A stretch of DNA of 64,000 nucleotides from Ignisphaera cupida. GTDB lineage: Archaea; Thermoproteota; Thermoprotei_A; Sulfolobales; Ignisphaeraceae. The notes under the pieces were generated by a model. That model was not told the origin of the DNA. It worked only from the letters and a program-made list of their open reading frames with translations, and did no database searches. The translations under genes were made by a program, and so were the position numbers. The stretch lies in NCBI RefSeq assembly GCF_030186535.1, contig NZ_JASNVW010000001.1, positions 1-64,000 of the forward strand, in the 5' to 3' direction. Below, piece by piece: positions 54,582 through 64,000 of the stretch. The stretch's first letter is position 1; each line of letters begins with the position of its first letter.

Positions 54582-56513
54582 TCACATGTTGTATGCTAAA
54601 GTAACAGAGTCTAGAAGATTTGGTGTAAGAACTGTGGCATCTCCAATTCCTAGAAACTTTCTTCTTTTCTCAACCTCGTTGGCTAGACTTGCTATAGCGT
54701 TTTTCTCTCCATGAACTAGAATTATTCTTGATGGCTTTGGCTGCACATGTCTAAGATAATCAAGTAGCTGATGTCTATCGGAATGTCCTGAAAACCCCTC
54801 TATCGAATACACCTGCATTTTAACTCTAAGAATCTCGACTTTGCCTTTTTCATTCACAAATGCTATTTCTCTAGCACCATCTCTTATTCTTCTACCCAGA
54901 GTTCCCTCAACTTGATAATTAACAAATATCATGCTATTATTTGGATTGGGGGCCATGAGCTTAAAATACTCTACAGCGGGTCCACCTGTAAGCATTCCAG
55001 ATGATGCTATTATTATTGCTTGTTGCGGAGACTCAACAATTTCTGTTCTTGGCTCTCTCCCCTCTAACCTAACAAATGTTTCAAAATCAAATGGGTTTTC
55101 ACCACCTCTAAGTCTTTTTCCAAGGTCTTTTGATAGCAAATCAGGGTATGCAGTATGTATTGCTGTAACCTCATGAACCATACCCTCTATATAAACAGGT
55201 ATTTTAGGTATTTTCCCCTGTCTCATAGCATCTGCAAGTATCACCATAACTTCTTGTGCTCTTCCAACACTTAGAGTTGGTATTAAAACCTTTCCACCCT
55301 TGTTATATGTGTCCAAAACTATTTTCAGCAGCTCATTCTCAGCCTCTTCCCTCCTTGGCTGATCAGTTGCTCCATATGTGCTCTCCATTATTATTGTGTC
55401 AACACGTGGAAACTCATAATCTGCTCTATCAAGCAGCCTGGTTTTGCCAAATTTTAAGTCACCAGTGTAAACAATGTTGTGAAAACCGTTGCCTATATGC
55501 AAATGGACTATAGCAGAACCAAGTATGTGTCCAGCATTGTAGAGTGTAAGTCTTATGTCAGGAGCTATATCCGTTACAACATTGTATTTTAGAGCTACTG
55601 TATGCAGAAGCATCTTCTCAACATCTCTCAAGCTAAAGGGCGGCTCAACACCCTCTCTCTCAGTTACTTCCAAAAAGTCTTTTAGTAAAAGCGTTGTAAG
55701 ATCTCTTGTGGCCTCGGTCATGTACACTGCTCCATTGAAACCATATTTAAATAGATATGGCACAAGACCTGCGTGATCCAAGTGTGCATGAGTTACTATA
55801 ACAGCGTCTATATCCTCTGGATCAATTCCTATGAGATCTATTCTTGGAAAGGCATTTGGAGACAAGCCTCTTCCAGGATTCAATCCAAAATCTAGCAAAA
55901 TCTTGCTTTCAGCAGTTTCAACAAGCACAGCTGATCTACCAACTTCTTGTGCTGCTCCAAGAAATGTTAATCTTACATAGTTACTTCCATTCTTTGCCAG
56001 TAGAACATCTCTATGTATAGCCTCTCCCAAAGCCCTTAAAAACTTTAGTCTATAATCGCTTTCAGATAGATAACCACTCATAATCTCCTCATATACTCTC
56101 GATCTCATGGGAGGTGATCTAATTATTTTAGGTCTCCAACCAGTGTAAACAAGTATTTGATTAGCCTTCTCCTCCACAAGCTGCGTGTTCCTAGCCTTTA
56201 TCACAACTTCTCCAAGAACTTCATCAAGCTCAATACTCTCTATTCCAGCCTCAGCTGGTACAACACTCTTTATATACTCTATAACCTCTTTCCCCTGTTT
56301 TCTTATTGATGGATCTGTTCTAATAACAATTCTCTTCTTTATTAGCTTAGCAATTTGGGAAACGATATCTCCCTGTTCCAGCAAAAACTGTGGGTTTTTA
56401 ACATAAACAGCTATTTCAGGTCCTTCAAATTCTAGTCTTGTTAGCTGTGCTGCTGGAGGCATCATCTTGAATATTACTGATCTTATGTATGAAAGATCTA
56501 TGTTAAAGCTCAT
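54582..56513 (-). CDS. aCPSF1 (FttA), KH / metallo-beta-lactamase / beta-CASP ribonuclease
   Basis: 643 residues. Two KH domains in the first 150 residues, then MBL motifs: VTHAHLDHAGLVP, GHILGSAIVHLH, YTGDLKFG, MESTYGATD, the beta-CASP segment (SSGMLTGGPAVEYF) and the C-terminal GFSGHSDRHQLLDYL and ILVHGEKNAIASL. It cuts RNA 3' ends and terminates transcription in archaea. It follows psmB by 5 bases, a familiar archaeal gene pair. Confidence 0.95.
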   Translation of the reverse strand: MSFNIDLSYIRSVIFKMMPPAAQLTRLEFEGPEIAVYVKNPQFLLEQGDIVSQIAKLIKKRIVIRTDPSIRKQGKEVIEYIKSVVPAEAGIESIELDEVLGEVVIKARNTQLVEEKANQILVYTGWRPKIIRSPPMRSRVYEEIMSGYLSESDYRLKFLRALGEAIHRDVLLAKNGSNYVRLTFLGAAQEVGRSAVLVETAESKILLDFGLNPGRGLSPNAFPRIDLIGIDPEDIDAVIVTHAHLDHAGLVPYLFKYGFNGAVYMTEATRDLTTLLLKDFLEVTEREGVEPPFSLRDVEKMLLHTVALKYNVVTDIAPDIRLTLYNAGHILGSAIVHLHIGNGFHNIVYTGDLKFGKTRLLDRADYEFPRVDTIIMESTYGATDQPRREEAENELLKIVLDTYNKGGKVLIPTLSVGRAQEVMVILADAMRQGKIPKIPVYIEGMVHEVTAIHTAYPDLLSKDLGKRLRGGENPFDFETFVRLEGREPRTEIVESPQQAIIIASSGMLTGGPAVEYFKLMAPNPNNSMIFVNYQVEGTLGRRIRDGAREIAFVNEKGKVEILRVKMQVYSIEGFSGHSDRHQLLDYLRHVQPKPSRIILVHGEKNAIASLANEVEKRRKFLGIGDATVLTPNLLDSVTLAYNM

Positions 56514-56518
56514 GCTTC

Positions 56519-57211
56519 TTATCTACCGAGAATTTTTTTAATATCATCAACAGTGTATGTGTATTCTCTATAGAAATCCTTTCCAATTACAGCAACATCA
56601 ACTCCAACACCACCAGTAAAAACATCTCTAGCAATAGCTGTTGCAACAGCTTTAACTGCAAGAACAATGGATTTATCAACATCTAGATCTGGTCTATACT
56701 CAGCTTCTATAATTCCTATAGCTGTTGGTGATCCAGATCCAGTTGCTGTAAATCTTTCCTCAGTTACATCACCAAATGGCTCTATAGCAAAGATTTTAGG
56801 ACCTTCATAGTAGTCGTAGCCTCCTAGAATTAGCTGGACAATGAATGGAAAGTACTTGTACTCATTTAGTATTAATCCTAGTAGAGAGGCCATGCTTTTT
56901 AGTGGCATGGGTCTATTATTCAATATGTGGTAGTATGCAGCTTGAGCTCTTATATAATCAGCAAGTGTTTGAGCATCTGCAACAAGTCCTGCAACAGTCA
57001 TTGCAACTCTATCACTTATTTTAACAATTTTCTTCACATTCTTGTGGGCAACATAGATACCTGATGTAGCCTTTTTATCTGATGCTAAAACAACATGGCT
57101 ATTGAATGCTATGCCAATTGTTGTTGTACCTTTATACACTTTTTCAATTACTTCCTTTAGCATTTCCTCGTTTTGATATTGAGTTTCTAAACCATGATAA
57201 TACATGTTCAA
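56519..57211 (-). CDS. psmB: proteasome beta subunit
   Basis: 230 residues with a propeptide of about 28 residues ending KVYKG, followed by TTTIGIAFNSHVVLASDKKATSG with the catalytic N-terminal Thr and Lys. Further: VAMTVAGLVADAQTLADY, TATGSGSPTAIGIIEA and DVFTGGVGVDVAVI. Works with the PAN at 6.5 kb. Shares its promoter region with the divergent G1PDH gene. Confidence 0.95.
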   Translation of the reverse strand: MNMYYHGLETQYQNEEMLKEVIEKVYKGTTTIGIAFNSHVVLASDKKATSGIYVAHKNVKKIVKISDRVAMTVAGLVADAQTLADYIRAQAAYYHILNNRPMPLKSMASLLGLILNEYKYFPFIVQLILGGYDYYEGPKIFAIEPFGDVTEERFTATGSGSPTAIGIIEAEYRPDLDVDKSIVLAVKAVATAIARDVFTGGVGVDVAVIGKDFYREYTYTVDDIKKILGR

Positions 57212-57311
57212 AACCCTTTTCTATAGAAAGCTTTTTAGCAAAAACACCTGTAGCAAGTATCTTTTTATTGGAAAGCTTAATAAGTTTCTATGCTCCACAA
57301 AAAAGCTGTGG

Positions 57312-58379
57312 GTGTTTCATCTGTCTGCCTTGCATGAGATAACACTGCCCAAGAGATTTGTTGTTGGTGGCAATGTGCTTGAGAAGGTTTCTGAGTATGT
57401 TCTTAGTGTTGTTCAATGCTCAAAAGCATTAATTGTTACAGGATCTAGCGAAACTGCTAGATATGCGAGTATTGTTTATGATGGGCTTAGAGATACTCAT
57501 GTTGATAGCTGGATTGTTTCAGTCAAGTCTTCTACAATTGGCGAGGTTAATAGAGTTGTTGAGGTAGTTAATGAGGTTGAGGCGGATGTTGTTATTGGTG
57601 TAGGTGGTGGAAAGGCTATTGATGTTGCCAAGTATTCTTCGTACATTGCTGCAAAACCCTTTGTCAGTATACCAACAGCTCCTTCGCATGATGGAATAGC
57701 ATCGCCATTTGCATCAATAAAAGATGTTAACAGGGTTACATCTGTAAAAGCCTCAACACCTGTGCTCGTAGTAGCTGATGTGAATGTTATGGCGAAAGCC
57801 CCGAGAAGAAATATCGTGGCTGGTTGTGGCGACTTAATTGGGAAGTTTTCAGCTGTTTTGGATTGGAGACTTGCCCACAAGCTTAGAGGAGAGTACTATG
57901 GTGATTATGCAGCTTCCCTATCTCTCTTATCAGCAAAGCACATTGTTAAATATAGTAAAATGTTTAGTGCTAGGCAAATACCATTGGAAGCTGTAAGAGT
58001 TTTGGTAGAGGCTTTGATAAGTAGTGGTATTGCAATGGCTATTGCAGGTTCAACAAGACCTGCTAGCGGTTCTGAGCATCTCATTGCACATGCAATAGAT
58101 GTTGTTGCAAACTTTCCAGCTCTTCATGGTGAAGAGGTTGGAATTGGTAGTATAATAGCTCTTTATCTACATGGAAAAAACTGGAGAAGAATTAAGAAGA
58201 TGCTTAGTGATATGGGGGCACCAACAAAAATATCTCAAATAAATGTGTCTAGAGAGCAAATGGTTAAAGCACTTACAATAGCTCACACAATAAGACCAGA
58301 GAGATACACTATCCTAGGGGAAAAAGGGTTTAGTGAGGAAGCTGCAGAGAAAATAATTGATGCACTGGAGCTTGTATAA
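57312..58379 (+). CDS. egsA: sn-glycerol-1-phosphate dehydrogenase
   Basis: About 355 residues from GTG 57312; the longer frame from 57204 adds an unlikely 36-residue extension. ITLPKRFVVGGNVLEKV, VVIGVGGGKAIDVAKY, TAPSHDGIASPFA, then metal ligands in GCGDLIGKFSAVLDWRL, GSEHLIAHA and FPALHGEEVGIG. TATA-like CTTAATAAG at about 57277 places transcription start close to the GTG, so probably leaderless. It makes the G1P backbone of archaeal lipids used by the GGGP synthase at 48.8 kb. Confidence 0.93.
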   Translation: MFHLSALHEITLPKRFVVGGNVLEKVSEYVLSVVQCSKALIVTGSSETARYASIVYDGLRDTHVDSWIVSVKSSTIGEVNRVVEVVNEVEADVVIGVGGGKAIDVAKYSSYIAAKPFVSIPTAPSHDGIASPFASIKDVNRVTSVKASTPVLVVADVNVMAKAPRRNIVAGCGDLIGKFSAVLDWRLAHKLRGEYYGDYAASLSLLSAKHIVKYSKMFSARQIPLEAVRVLVEALISSGIAMAIAGSTRPASGSEHLIAHAIDVVANFPALHGEEVGIGSIIALYLHGKNWRRIKKMLSDMGAPTKISQINVSREQMVKALTIAHTIRPERYTILGEKGFSEEAAEKIIDALELV

Positions 58380-58456
58380 CACCCAAAATTTGCATGTTGC
58401 TGCAAAATGCTTTGCCATATCCAAAAACTGTTTTTGGATTTTTAATAAGTTTTTGT

Positions 58457-59176
58457 CTACTTCTTCTCAGTTTCTTTCTCAAATTTCTCTATGTACATAA
58501 CTGTGTTGTATTTTCCTATGAACCTATATATCTCCTCAGCTACAATGGCTTTAACCAGCTGCAAATCCCTGTCGAGGAGAATCTCCTTTGGAACTTCTAT
58601 TGTTACAGAATTGGTGTTTTGATCTATAGATACTTTGAATCTGTCCAACGGTATTCTCCTATATCTTCTATGAAGCAAATGCCTTATCTTTTCAGAGTCA
58701 TCTTCAATAATTTTAACTATTTTGTATGTGCATAGAAGGGTTTTTCCTGCAAGTGGATGGTTAAAGTCTATAAGCACTCTACCACCTGTAACAGCTTTCA
58801 CAACTCCAACTTGCCCATTTAGCTCAACAGTTTTTCCAACTTCTGGAATAATGTTATTTCTTATGAGCTCTCTAACACTAACTATTTTAACTTTTGAAGA
58901 GTCTCTCACACCATATGCTTTCTCAGGTGGTATTTCAACTTGCATCTCCTTTTCAGCTTCGCCAAAATTTTCAATATGCTCCTCCAATCCTCTAATAATT
59001 CTATTCTCACCAACAATAACTAGAAGAGGCTCGTAAACTCTATCAACTTCATATTTGTTTTCCTTTTTTGCAACATCTTCAATTGTTGTTTCAATTAGTT
59101 CTCCAGTGTCCTTAGCTCTTATAACATAGTCTATTAAAATGAAACTGTTTTTGGATATGGCCATGTTGCTTAACAC
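58457..59176 (-). CDS. FKBP-type peptidyl-prolyl isomerase (archaeal long type)
   Basis: 239 residues. FILIDYVIRAKDTGELIETT, EPLLVIVGENRIIRGLEEHI, VEIPPEKAYGVRDSSKV, then an insert-in-flap domain (VELNGQVGVVKAVTGGRVLIDFNHPLAGKTL) and a C-terminal extension of about 80 residues (IPLDRFKVSIDQ). Assists protein folding in the cytosol. ATG 59176 or ATG at 59161. Confidence 0.92.
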   Translation of the reverse strand: MLSNMAISKNSFILIDYVIRAKDTGELIETTIEDVAKKENKYEVDRVYEPLLVIVGENRIIRGLEEHIENFGEAEKEMQVEIPPEKAYGVRDSSKVKIVSVRELIRNNIIPEVGKTVELNGQVGVVKAVTGGRVLIDFNHPLAGKTLLCTYKIVKIIEDDSEKIRHLLHRRYRRIPLDRFKVSIDQNTNSVTIEVPKEILLDRDLQLVKAIVAEEIYRFIGKYNTVMYIEKFEKETEKK

Positions 59177-59249
59177 CCTTGCCTTTTAACCATATTTTAT
59201 TGAAAAGGTAAAAAAGCTGTTATAAAGATATTGGATAGAGGTGTGGTTT

Positions 59250-59810
59250 TTGCTTGAAACAGAGATTAAGTTAAGAGTAAACAACCTAGATGATGTGGAG
59301 AAGAAGCTGTTGTCAATTGGAGCAAAGCTTGTTGATTTTGTTGAGGAAACTGATTACTATATTGATTTAAGGCCATGCATAGACTTGAGATCATTGGACA
59401 TGGCTTTAAGAGTTAGGGTTTCGAGAAATATTTTAAATGGTTCTGTAAAGTGTGAGCTAACATTTAAGGGTAGTAGAGTATCTAGCTATCCAAAGATTAG
59501 AAAAGAAGTTTCTGTGAATATAGACAATGCTGAGAATCTTCTTGAAATATTTAAGGGGCTTGGCTTCAACAAAGTGTATGCTGTTTCAAAAACTAGGAAG
59601 GTGTATCAGTTTGAAAACTTTCTTGTTTTTCTTGATAATGTTGCGGAGCTTGGGAGCTTTGTTGAGGTTGAGACTAGAAATGTAACTGGTCAAAGCATTA
59701 GTGAATTGGCAAATGCTTTGAGAAGCTTTTTGCTTTATGCTGGTATTGCTGGCGAGGTTGTGGAGAAAACATATCTAGAATTATTATTAGAGAAAAAAGG
59801 TTTGGGTTAA
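59250..59810 (+). CDS. CYTH-domain protein (CyaB / triphosphatase type)
   Basis: About 186 residues. The N-terminal ETEIKLRV is the E-x-E-x-K motif, followed by basic and acidic beta strands (MALRVRVSRN, CELTFKGSR, SFVEVETRN) of the eight-strand tunnel. Members hydrolyse triphosphates or make cAMP; which is not decided here. TTG 59250 is preferred because GAGGTG lies 6 bases before it; the frame begins at 59241. Confidence 0.88.
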   Translation: MLETEIKLRVNNLDDVEKKLLSIGAKLVDFVEETDYYIDLRPCIDLRSLDMALRVRVSRNILNGSVKCELTFKGSRVSSYPKIRKEVSVNIDNAENLLEIFKGLGFNKVYAVSKTRKVYQFENFLVFLDNVAELGSFVEVETRNVTGQSISELANALRSFLLYAGIAGEVVEKTYLELLLEKKGLG

Positions 59811-59848
59811 AAATATTTTTGTGTTTGCAAATCATTATTTTAATGTTG

Positions 59849-62800
59849 TTATGCTGCTAATTTTCTGCCAAGCTGTATTGCTGCATATATTGATGTTGCA
59901 GCAGCTATTAGTGCTAGCACAAGTGTTATTATGATGTATGTTTGTAGTGTTGATGATGCAGAATCTAATTTGCTTGCAACACTATCAACTTTTGAAGCAA
60001 CATTGCCAACACTTGATGATACTGCATCCACTTTGCCACTAACACTGTTAACAGCACTTGCAACATTGTCAACCTTCTTAGACACATCTGCCACGCTTGA
60101 AGCAACACTATCAACTTTTCCAGATAGTGCATCAACCTTGCTGCTTAAACCAGTTAAACTAGCTATGGCAGAGTCTAGCTTACTACTCAAATCACCTAAG
60201 GTCTTCACAGTATTTGCAATAGTATCAGCTTTGCTTGATATAGCATCGATTTTTCCAGATAATGTGTCAATCTTTTCAGGTAGACCAGCTACAGCACTAC
60301 CAACATCTTTAACAGCAGCTGAAACACTATCAATCTTTGTGTTAATGGTGTTAACAGTTGCTGTTAAAGTATCTACCTTGGATGATACTGCATCTACTTT
60401 GCTACTCACCTTGCCCAGGCTATCACTTAAGCCTGCTGCTGAAGTGGTTATTGCATTGGTTAGAGAAGCGTTTACACTTGTTATAAGCTTTGATAAACCG
60501 TCTAACGCTGTTGACACCTTGTCTAGTGATGATGCTATTGCGGATAGTGATGCCATTAGCGATGAGTTAACAGCTTTAATACTCTTTGAAACATCTGATA
60601 TTTGACTACTTAATGTAGCTACTTCCTTGCTGAAGTAGTCTTTGTCAACAAGTTTGCTAACATTGTTAACAACAAATACATAGCCTGGCATTGTTGAGCT
60701 TGGTGTACCTTTATCAGGCATTACATAGGCTAGGCTAATAGCATATGCACCAGGTTCTAGCACAGGTATGTAGAGCCCAAGTTTTTCTGTGAATGGACTT
60801 GATAACACACCTCTTGAATCAGAACTCCATCTCTGTACCTGTAGATTTAGAGAGTATCCAGCATCGGTACCGTTTATAAGCATTGCAAGTACAGAAGCTC
60901 CTGGTGGGAATCCTGTTCCAATAACTCTTACAATACCCTGTCCAACAAGTATTGGCACAACATCCTTGTTTAGATCTAGCAACAACAGCTTTGGCACTAC
61001 CTGTGGATAAACTGGGTTTGTCTCATTTCCAAGGAATGCTGTTGTGTTGTAGAATGTGTTAACATAGATTGTGCCACTAACACTACCAACAGCAACTAGT
61101 GTGTAGCTGCCTTGTGGAACTGTTGGAACAACAAATTCTATTGAAACCACTGACTCATTTGCCTTAACTTTCTTTACAGTGATTCCACCAAAACGTACTT
61201 CAACAGTTTCTCCTGGTGATAAACCAGCTAGTGTCACTCTTATGATATCGCCTAGATAGTCACAAGCTGCTGCATATGTAACACACTTGGCACAGTAACT
61301 AACTCCAGTTACACCTGCACTTTCTGGGCATGGACACACAACAATTCTCTTGTTATCATATCCTGCACTAACCTTTGGCTCCACCTTTGCTGGTGGTGCA
61401 AATGGTGGTGGGTAGACAATTGTCCAATAAGCCTTTGCTCCAATTACAATTGCTAGTGAGTATTCATAGCCCCACTTGTCAACACCCCATATGTAGTGAA
61501 CACCAAATGTTGCATCACTTGGTATAGTCACTGTGAATGTTGCATTACCATCCTTTCCTAGAGGAACTGTTGTTAGCAATCTTATCTTCTCCCAGTAAAC
61601 ATAAAGTGTGTTGTAACCTGGATAACCCCATGCAGCACCAGGTCCATAGCCATAAGCAGCAATTGTCACGGTGTCACCAGGCTTTATAATACCAGATTTT
61701 AGCAACACTAGCAATGGCCTTACAATATAGTAAACATTGCGGAATGTGAATGATGGTCCTTTTGTTGGCTGTCCTGTTACACTCAAGTAGGCTTTCCTTT
61801 CTGTTGCATTGTATCTCCATGATATTGACCAGCTAATATCGGCATCACTAAACTTTATAGTTTCTATCGAAACAACATCTTTTGTTACAGACATGTTTGC
61901 TGGATACACATAGAACTTCTTAATAGTTGTTCCAGTATCAACATTTGAATATGTAATTGTTAGGTTTGCTGCTGTTACAACAAAGCTCCACTGCTTAAGC
62001 TCCAAGTATATGTAATTGGTGTAGTTGTAGAATGTTGCCCAGAATGTGTATTCTCCAGGAGTTGACGGCGCAGTAAGGTTGTAGTCCGTACCTATGAGGT
62101 AGGGTGGAGTCTTTATATTAAATGATACATTAGCTGTGTAAGCACCATAATAGTTATTGTATAGGGTTGTTGTAGTATCGGTAAACATTGTTATTGGTGG
62201 AGTAACTGTTGTGTTATATAATGTAAATCTTACGACATTGCCTTCGATGTTTGCTGCTAGCATGTATTTCTTGCCAGCATATGTTATATTAACTCTCAGA
62301 ACCTCTGTTTTTGTATAGGACATTGCAGATGATGCTACAACATACTTAAATGTTCCATTGACAAATGATTTTGCTGTAACAGATGCTCTTGTCCCTAGGG
62401 CATTGTATATAGCGCTTTGACTAATCACAACAGTTCCTGTTTTTCCGAGATCAATGGTGGAGCTATTTGATAGTGTCTTTGGTGTTGGAGCCTCATAAAC
62501 AATTGGTATGTATAGACCAGCACTCATGTTTGTTCTTAGGACTTCCGCAAGATTACTCACATTGAAGAATCCATATTCATTTGTTGTTGTTAATCCACCA
62601 GATTTTGTGAATGTGTATCTAACGTTTGTGAAGTTCAGGTTCCACAAATCTATTTTGAGTATTGAAACATTGGGGTCGAAGCCATAACCAGTTATTGTTA
62701 TGTTTATTAGATCACAGACTCTTGCATCACATCTTCCATTGCCTTCAGTTGGCTTTATAACAACTTGTGGAACTATTGTCAAAGTACCGTTCTTAGCCTT

Positions 62801-63463
62801 TGAAATACTTGTTTCACCAGCTACACCATAAACAGTGTATGTTCCTCTTGGAAGACCATAACCACCTGTTAACATGGTTAAGTTAGCTCTTGTTGTTGCC
62901 GTTCCATCATCTCCAACATATATTGAAGTGTCGTTGTATGTTGTGATAGGTCCTTCAAATACTGTTAGTGATATTGTATCACCTGGTATGTATCCAAGGA
63001 ATCTTATTGTTACAAGCTGTGATTTGTTAAATGGATCAACATTTGCTGTTTGTGGTGGTGACACAACTACTTTTGGTGCTATAGGCACTTCCTTTACATC
63101 GAGAATAGAGGGAGCTTTGATACCAACAAACAGACTGCGCATCATACTAGGATGAATATTTACAGGGCCAGGTAGGGACTCTGGTAATGTTAGGCTTACT
63201 GTGTATGTTCCTGGTGATGGTGGTACAAACCATGTTGAAGCCCATACAGTAGTGCATGCAATATCTGCACAGAGATACACATAGACTGTTGTTGCCATGT
63301 TAACATCTATTGTTATATTTACTGGCTCTCCTGGGTATGCAACTGGTGGAACTGATCTAATTATTGCAAACTGTGCTTGCACAGGTACTGTTGATAGTAT
63401 TAGTGGTGCTATGAATAGTATTGCTATGGCTAGTGAAGCTAGTGTTTTTAGATTTGGTTTCAT
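59849..63463 (-). CDS. large S-layer-type surface protein with coiled-coil stalk and C-terminal membrane anchor
   Basis: About 1204 residues from the ATG at 63463, which has GGGTGA 8 bases upstream and gives a clean signal peptide (LASLAIAILFIAPLILSTV ending near VQA). Ig-like/beta domains with many N-x-S/T sequons follow for about 950 residues (IRSVPPVAYPGEPVNITIDV, VKPGDTV-like units). Then comes a long heptad region of VSSKVDAVSSKVDTL-type repeats (about residues 980-1175), and the C-terminus is one membrane helix (YIIITLVLALIAAATSIYAA) plus a basic end. Its likely glycosylation enzyme is the AglB at 14.5 kb. Architecture unites in one chain what Sulfolobus splits into SlaA and SlaB. Confidence 0.85.
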   Translation of the reverse strand: MKPNLKTLASLAIAILFIAPLILSTVPVQAQFAIIRSVPPVAYPGEPVNITIDVNMATTVYVYLCADIACTTVWASTWFVPPSPGTYTVSLTLPESLPGPVNIHPSMMRSLFVGIKAPSILDVKEVPIAPKVVVSPPQTANVDPFNKSQLVTIRFLGYIPGDTISLTVFEGPITTYNDTSIYVGDDGTATTRANLTMLTGGYGLPRGTYTVYGVAGETSISKAKNGTLTIVPQVVIKPTEGNGRCDARVCDLINITITGYGFDPNVSILKIDLWNLNFTNVRYTFTKSGGLTTTNEYGFFNVSNLAEVLRTNMSAGLYIPIVYEAPTPKTLSNSSTIDLGKTGTVVISQSAIYNALGTRASVTAKSFVNGTFKYVVASSAMSYTKTEVLRVNITYAGKKYMLAANIEGNVVRFTLYNTTVTPPITMFTDTTTTLYNNYYGAYTANVSFNIKTPPYLIGTDYNLTAPSTPGEYTFWATFYNYTNYIYLELKQWSFVVTAANLTITYSNVDTGTTIKKFYVYPANMSVTKDVVSIETIKFSDADISWSISWRYNATERKAYLSVTGQPTKGPSFTFRNVYYIVRPLLVLLKSGIIKPGDTVTIAAYGYGPGAAWGYPGYNTLYVYWEKIRLLTTVPLGKDGNATFTVTIPSDATFGVHYIWGVDKWGYEYSLAIVIGAKAYWTIVYPPPFAPPAKVEPKVSAGYDNKRIVVCPCPESAGVTGVSYCAKCVTYAAACDYLGDIIRVTLAGLSPGETVEVRFGGITVKKVKANESVVSIEFVVPTVPQGSYTLVAVGSVSGTIYVNTFYNTTAFLGNETNPVYPQVVPKLLLLDLNKDVVPILVGQGIVRVIGTGFPPGASVLAMLINGTDAGYSLNLQVQRWSSDSRGVLSSPFTEKLGLYIPVLEPGAYAISLAYVMPDKGTPSSTMPGYVFVVNNVSKLVDKDYFSKEVATLSSQISDVSKSIKAVNSSLMASLSAIASSLDKVSTALDGLSKLITSVNASLTNAITTSAAGLSDSLGKVSSKVDAVSSKVDTLTATVNTINTKIDSVSAAVKDVGSAVAGLPEKIDTLSGKIDAISSKADTIANTVKTLGDLSSKLDSAIASLTGLSSKVDALSGKVDSVASSVADVSKKVDNVASAVNSVSGKVDAVSSSVGNVASKVDSVASKLDSASSTLQTYIIITLVLALIAAATSIYAAIQLGRKLAA

Positions 63464-64000
63464 AAATAGGTTCACCCAACTCATGTAAAAGGTTGGCATG
63501 GCCTGGTTTTAAAAGGGTTTTGCCTACAGGCTTCCAGCGTATTACTGTGTTTGTATACAGCTGTTTTGCTTTTATCTACAGCATTTTTCCATGAAAACCT
63601 TTTTGAATTCTAGAGAGCTAGAATAATTAGAAAGTGGTTGCCCATGCCCATTAGCTGGGTTACTTTTATTGTTTTAGTTGTTTTGGTTTCTATGGGCATG
63701 GGCTTCCCCCTCAGCACCCACTCACTGATCGTGGGGTCATCGAAGGCTACATAGACGGGCACCACTGAGCCCGTCTTGTGGAGAGCTAGGTATAGTCTCC
63801 CACTTCTGATGGCTGCTTTGCCGTCATTGAAGCGGGTTCACTCATATAGGTAACTCTAGTAGCTAAACTAGCTTAAAAATCTCTACCTATGAGACAGTCC
63901 TGGAGATATTTTGGAAGCGTTGCAGGATGACTAGATAAGCTCATGGGATAAACCCTAACAAGTCAAAATCCTTTCATCTTTAGTTTTAGTTGAGTTGCTA
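63464..64000. other. upstream region of the surface-protein gene
   Basis: It holds the surface-protein promoter (TTTTAAAA at about 63510, minus strand) and the relic 63610-63837. Beyond 63840 the DNA returns to AT-rich sequence with no gene before the window ends. Confidence 0.5.
63610..63837 (-). pseudogene. GC-rich coding relic paralogous to 21255-21464
   Basis: A 75-codon frame without a start and with an upstream stop at 63838 reads TRFNDGKAAIRSGRLYLALH, KTGSVVPVYVAFDDPTISEW, VLRGKPMPIETKTTKTIKVT, QLMGMGNHFLIILAL and ends in TAG. It aligns with the relic at 21255-21464 in DNA and in protein. The two are in opposite orientation, 42 kb apart. No known family recognised. Confidence 0.65.

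Noticed and set aside
57204-57311. Longer N-terminus for G1P dehydrogenase
   Set aside because: The added 36 residues are not family-like and overlap the divergent psmB start and promoter.

Overview
The window looks like chromosome from a hyperthermophilic crenarchaeon (class Thermoprotei). It is AT-rich, and its information-processing genes are archaeal: thermosome, PAN, proteasome beta, topoisomerase VI, TFE, Rpo8/RpoG, aMBF1, eL13, eL40, aEF-1 beta, FEN1, Hjc, Sec61 beta, aCPSF1, a separate Lrp/RAM protein and a large AglB. Lipid genes are archaeal too (GGGP synthase and G1P dehydrogenase). An Ignisphaera- or Desulfurococcales-like organism would fit, but this is inferred from gene content and base composition only.

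Layout. 1-8 kb: thermosome end, HerA-like ATPase, Rpo8, an Sm protein coupled to a split archaeosine transglycosylase, and a PAN / PUA / PAC2 operon. 8-14 kb: a long plus-strand run (aMBF1, HflX, Trm56, TFE, cytosine-C5 methyltransferase, SPOUT-like protein, radical SAM protein). 14-20 kb: tRNA-Leu, AglB, ZPR1, Hsp20 and small unknowns. 20.8-21.8 kb: a GC-rich relic region and a tiny cysteine-rich gene. 22-32 kb: a C/D box sRNA, TtuA, eL13/Hjc/PIN-ATPase, eL40, DphB, HD hydrolase and tRNAs. 32-41 kb: a second C/D box sRNA, AspS, TruD, Pth2, aEF-1 beta, FEN1, ArgF, an unknown three-gene operon and a SpeH-type decarboxylase. 41-48 kb: three tRNAs (two with introns), topoisomerase VI, and an operon of EndA-like subunit, HisS and deoxyhypusine synthase. 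48-64 kb: MtnA, GGGP synthase, Sec61 beta, RNase P RNA, TiaS, Tsr3, tRNA-Val, nucleotidyltransferase, aCPSF1/proteasome beta, G1PDH, FKBP, CYTH protein and a giant S-layer-type protein.

The strongest theme is RNA maturation. The same 64 kb encodes RNase P RNA, a tRNA-endonuclease-like subunit, intron-bearing tRNA-Cys and tRNA-Phe (the latter with its intron inside the anticodon stem), TiaS, TtuA, arcTGT, Trm56, TruD and Tsr3, plus two newly read C/D box sRNAs. One sRNA guide matches the peptidyl-transferase loop of 23S rRNA. The other sRNA carries two guides that both match the tRNA-Leu(GAG) encoded here.

The most unexpected signals are these. (i) At least four conserved genes (arcTGT, aMBF1, TtuA, Tsr3) have no ATG, GTG or TTG upstream of their conserved N-terminal domains and appear to start at ATA; two have a Shine-Dalgarno sequence correctly spaced before it. 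(ii) Two GC-rich, decayed, homologous coding relics lie 42 kb apart in opposite orientation. (iii) A 49-residue protein with eight cysteines sits in an otherwise empty gap. I saw no CRISPR array, intact insertion sequence or provirus.
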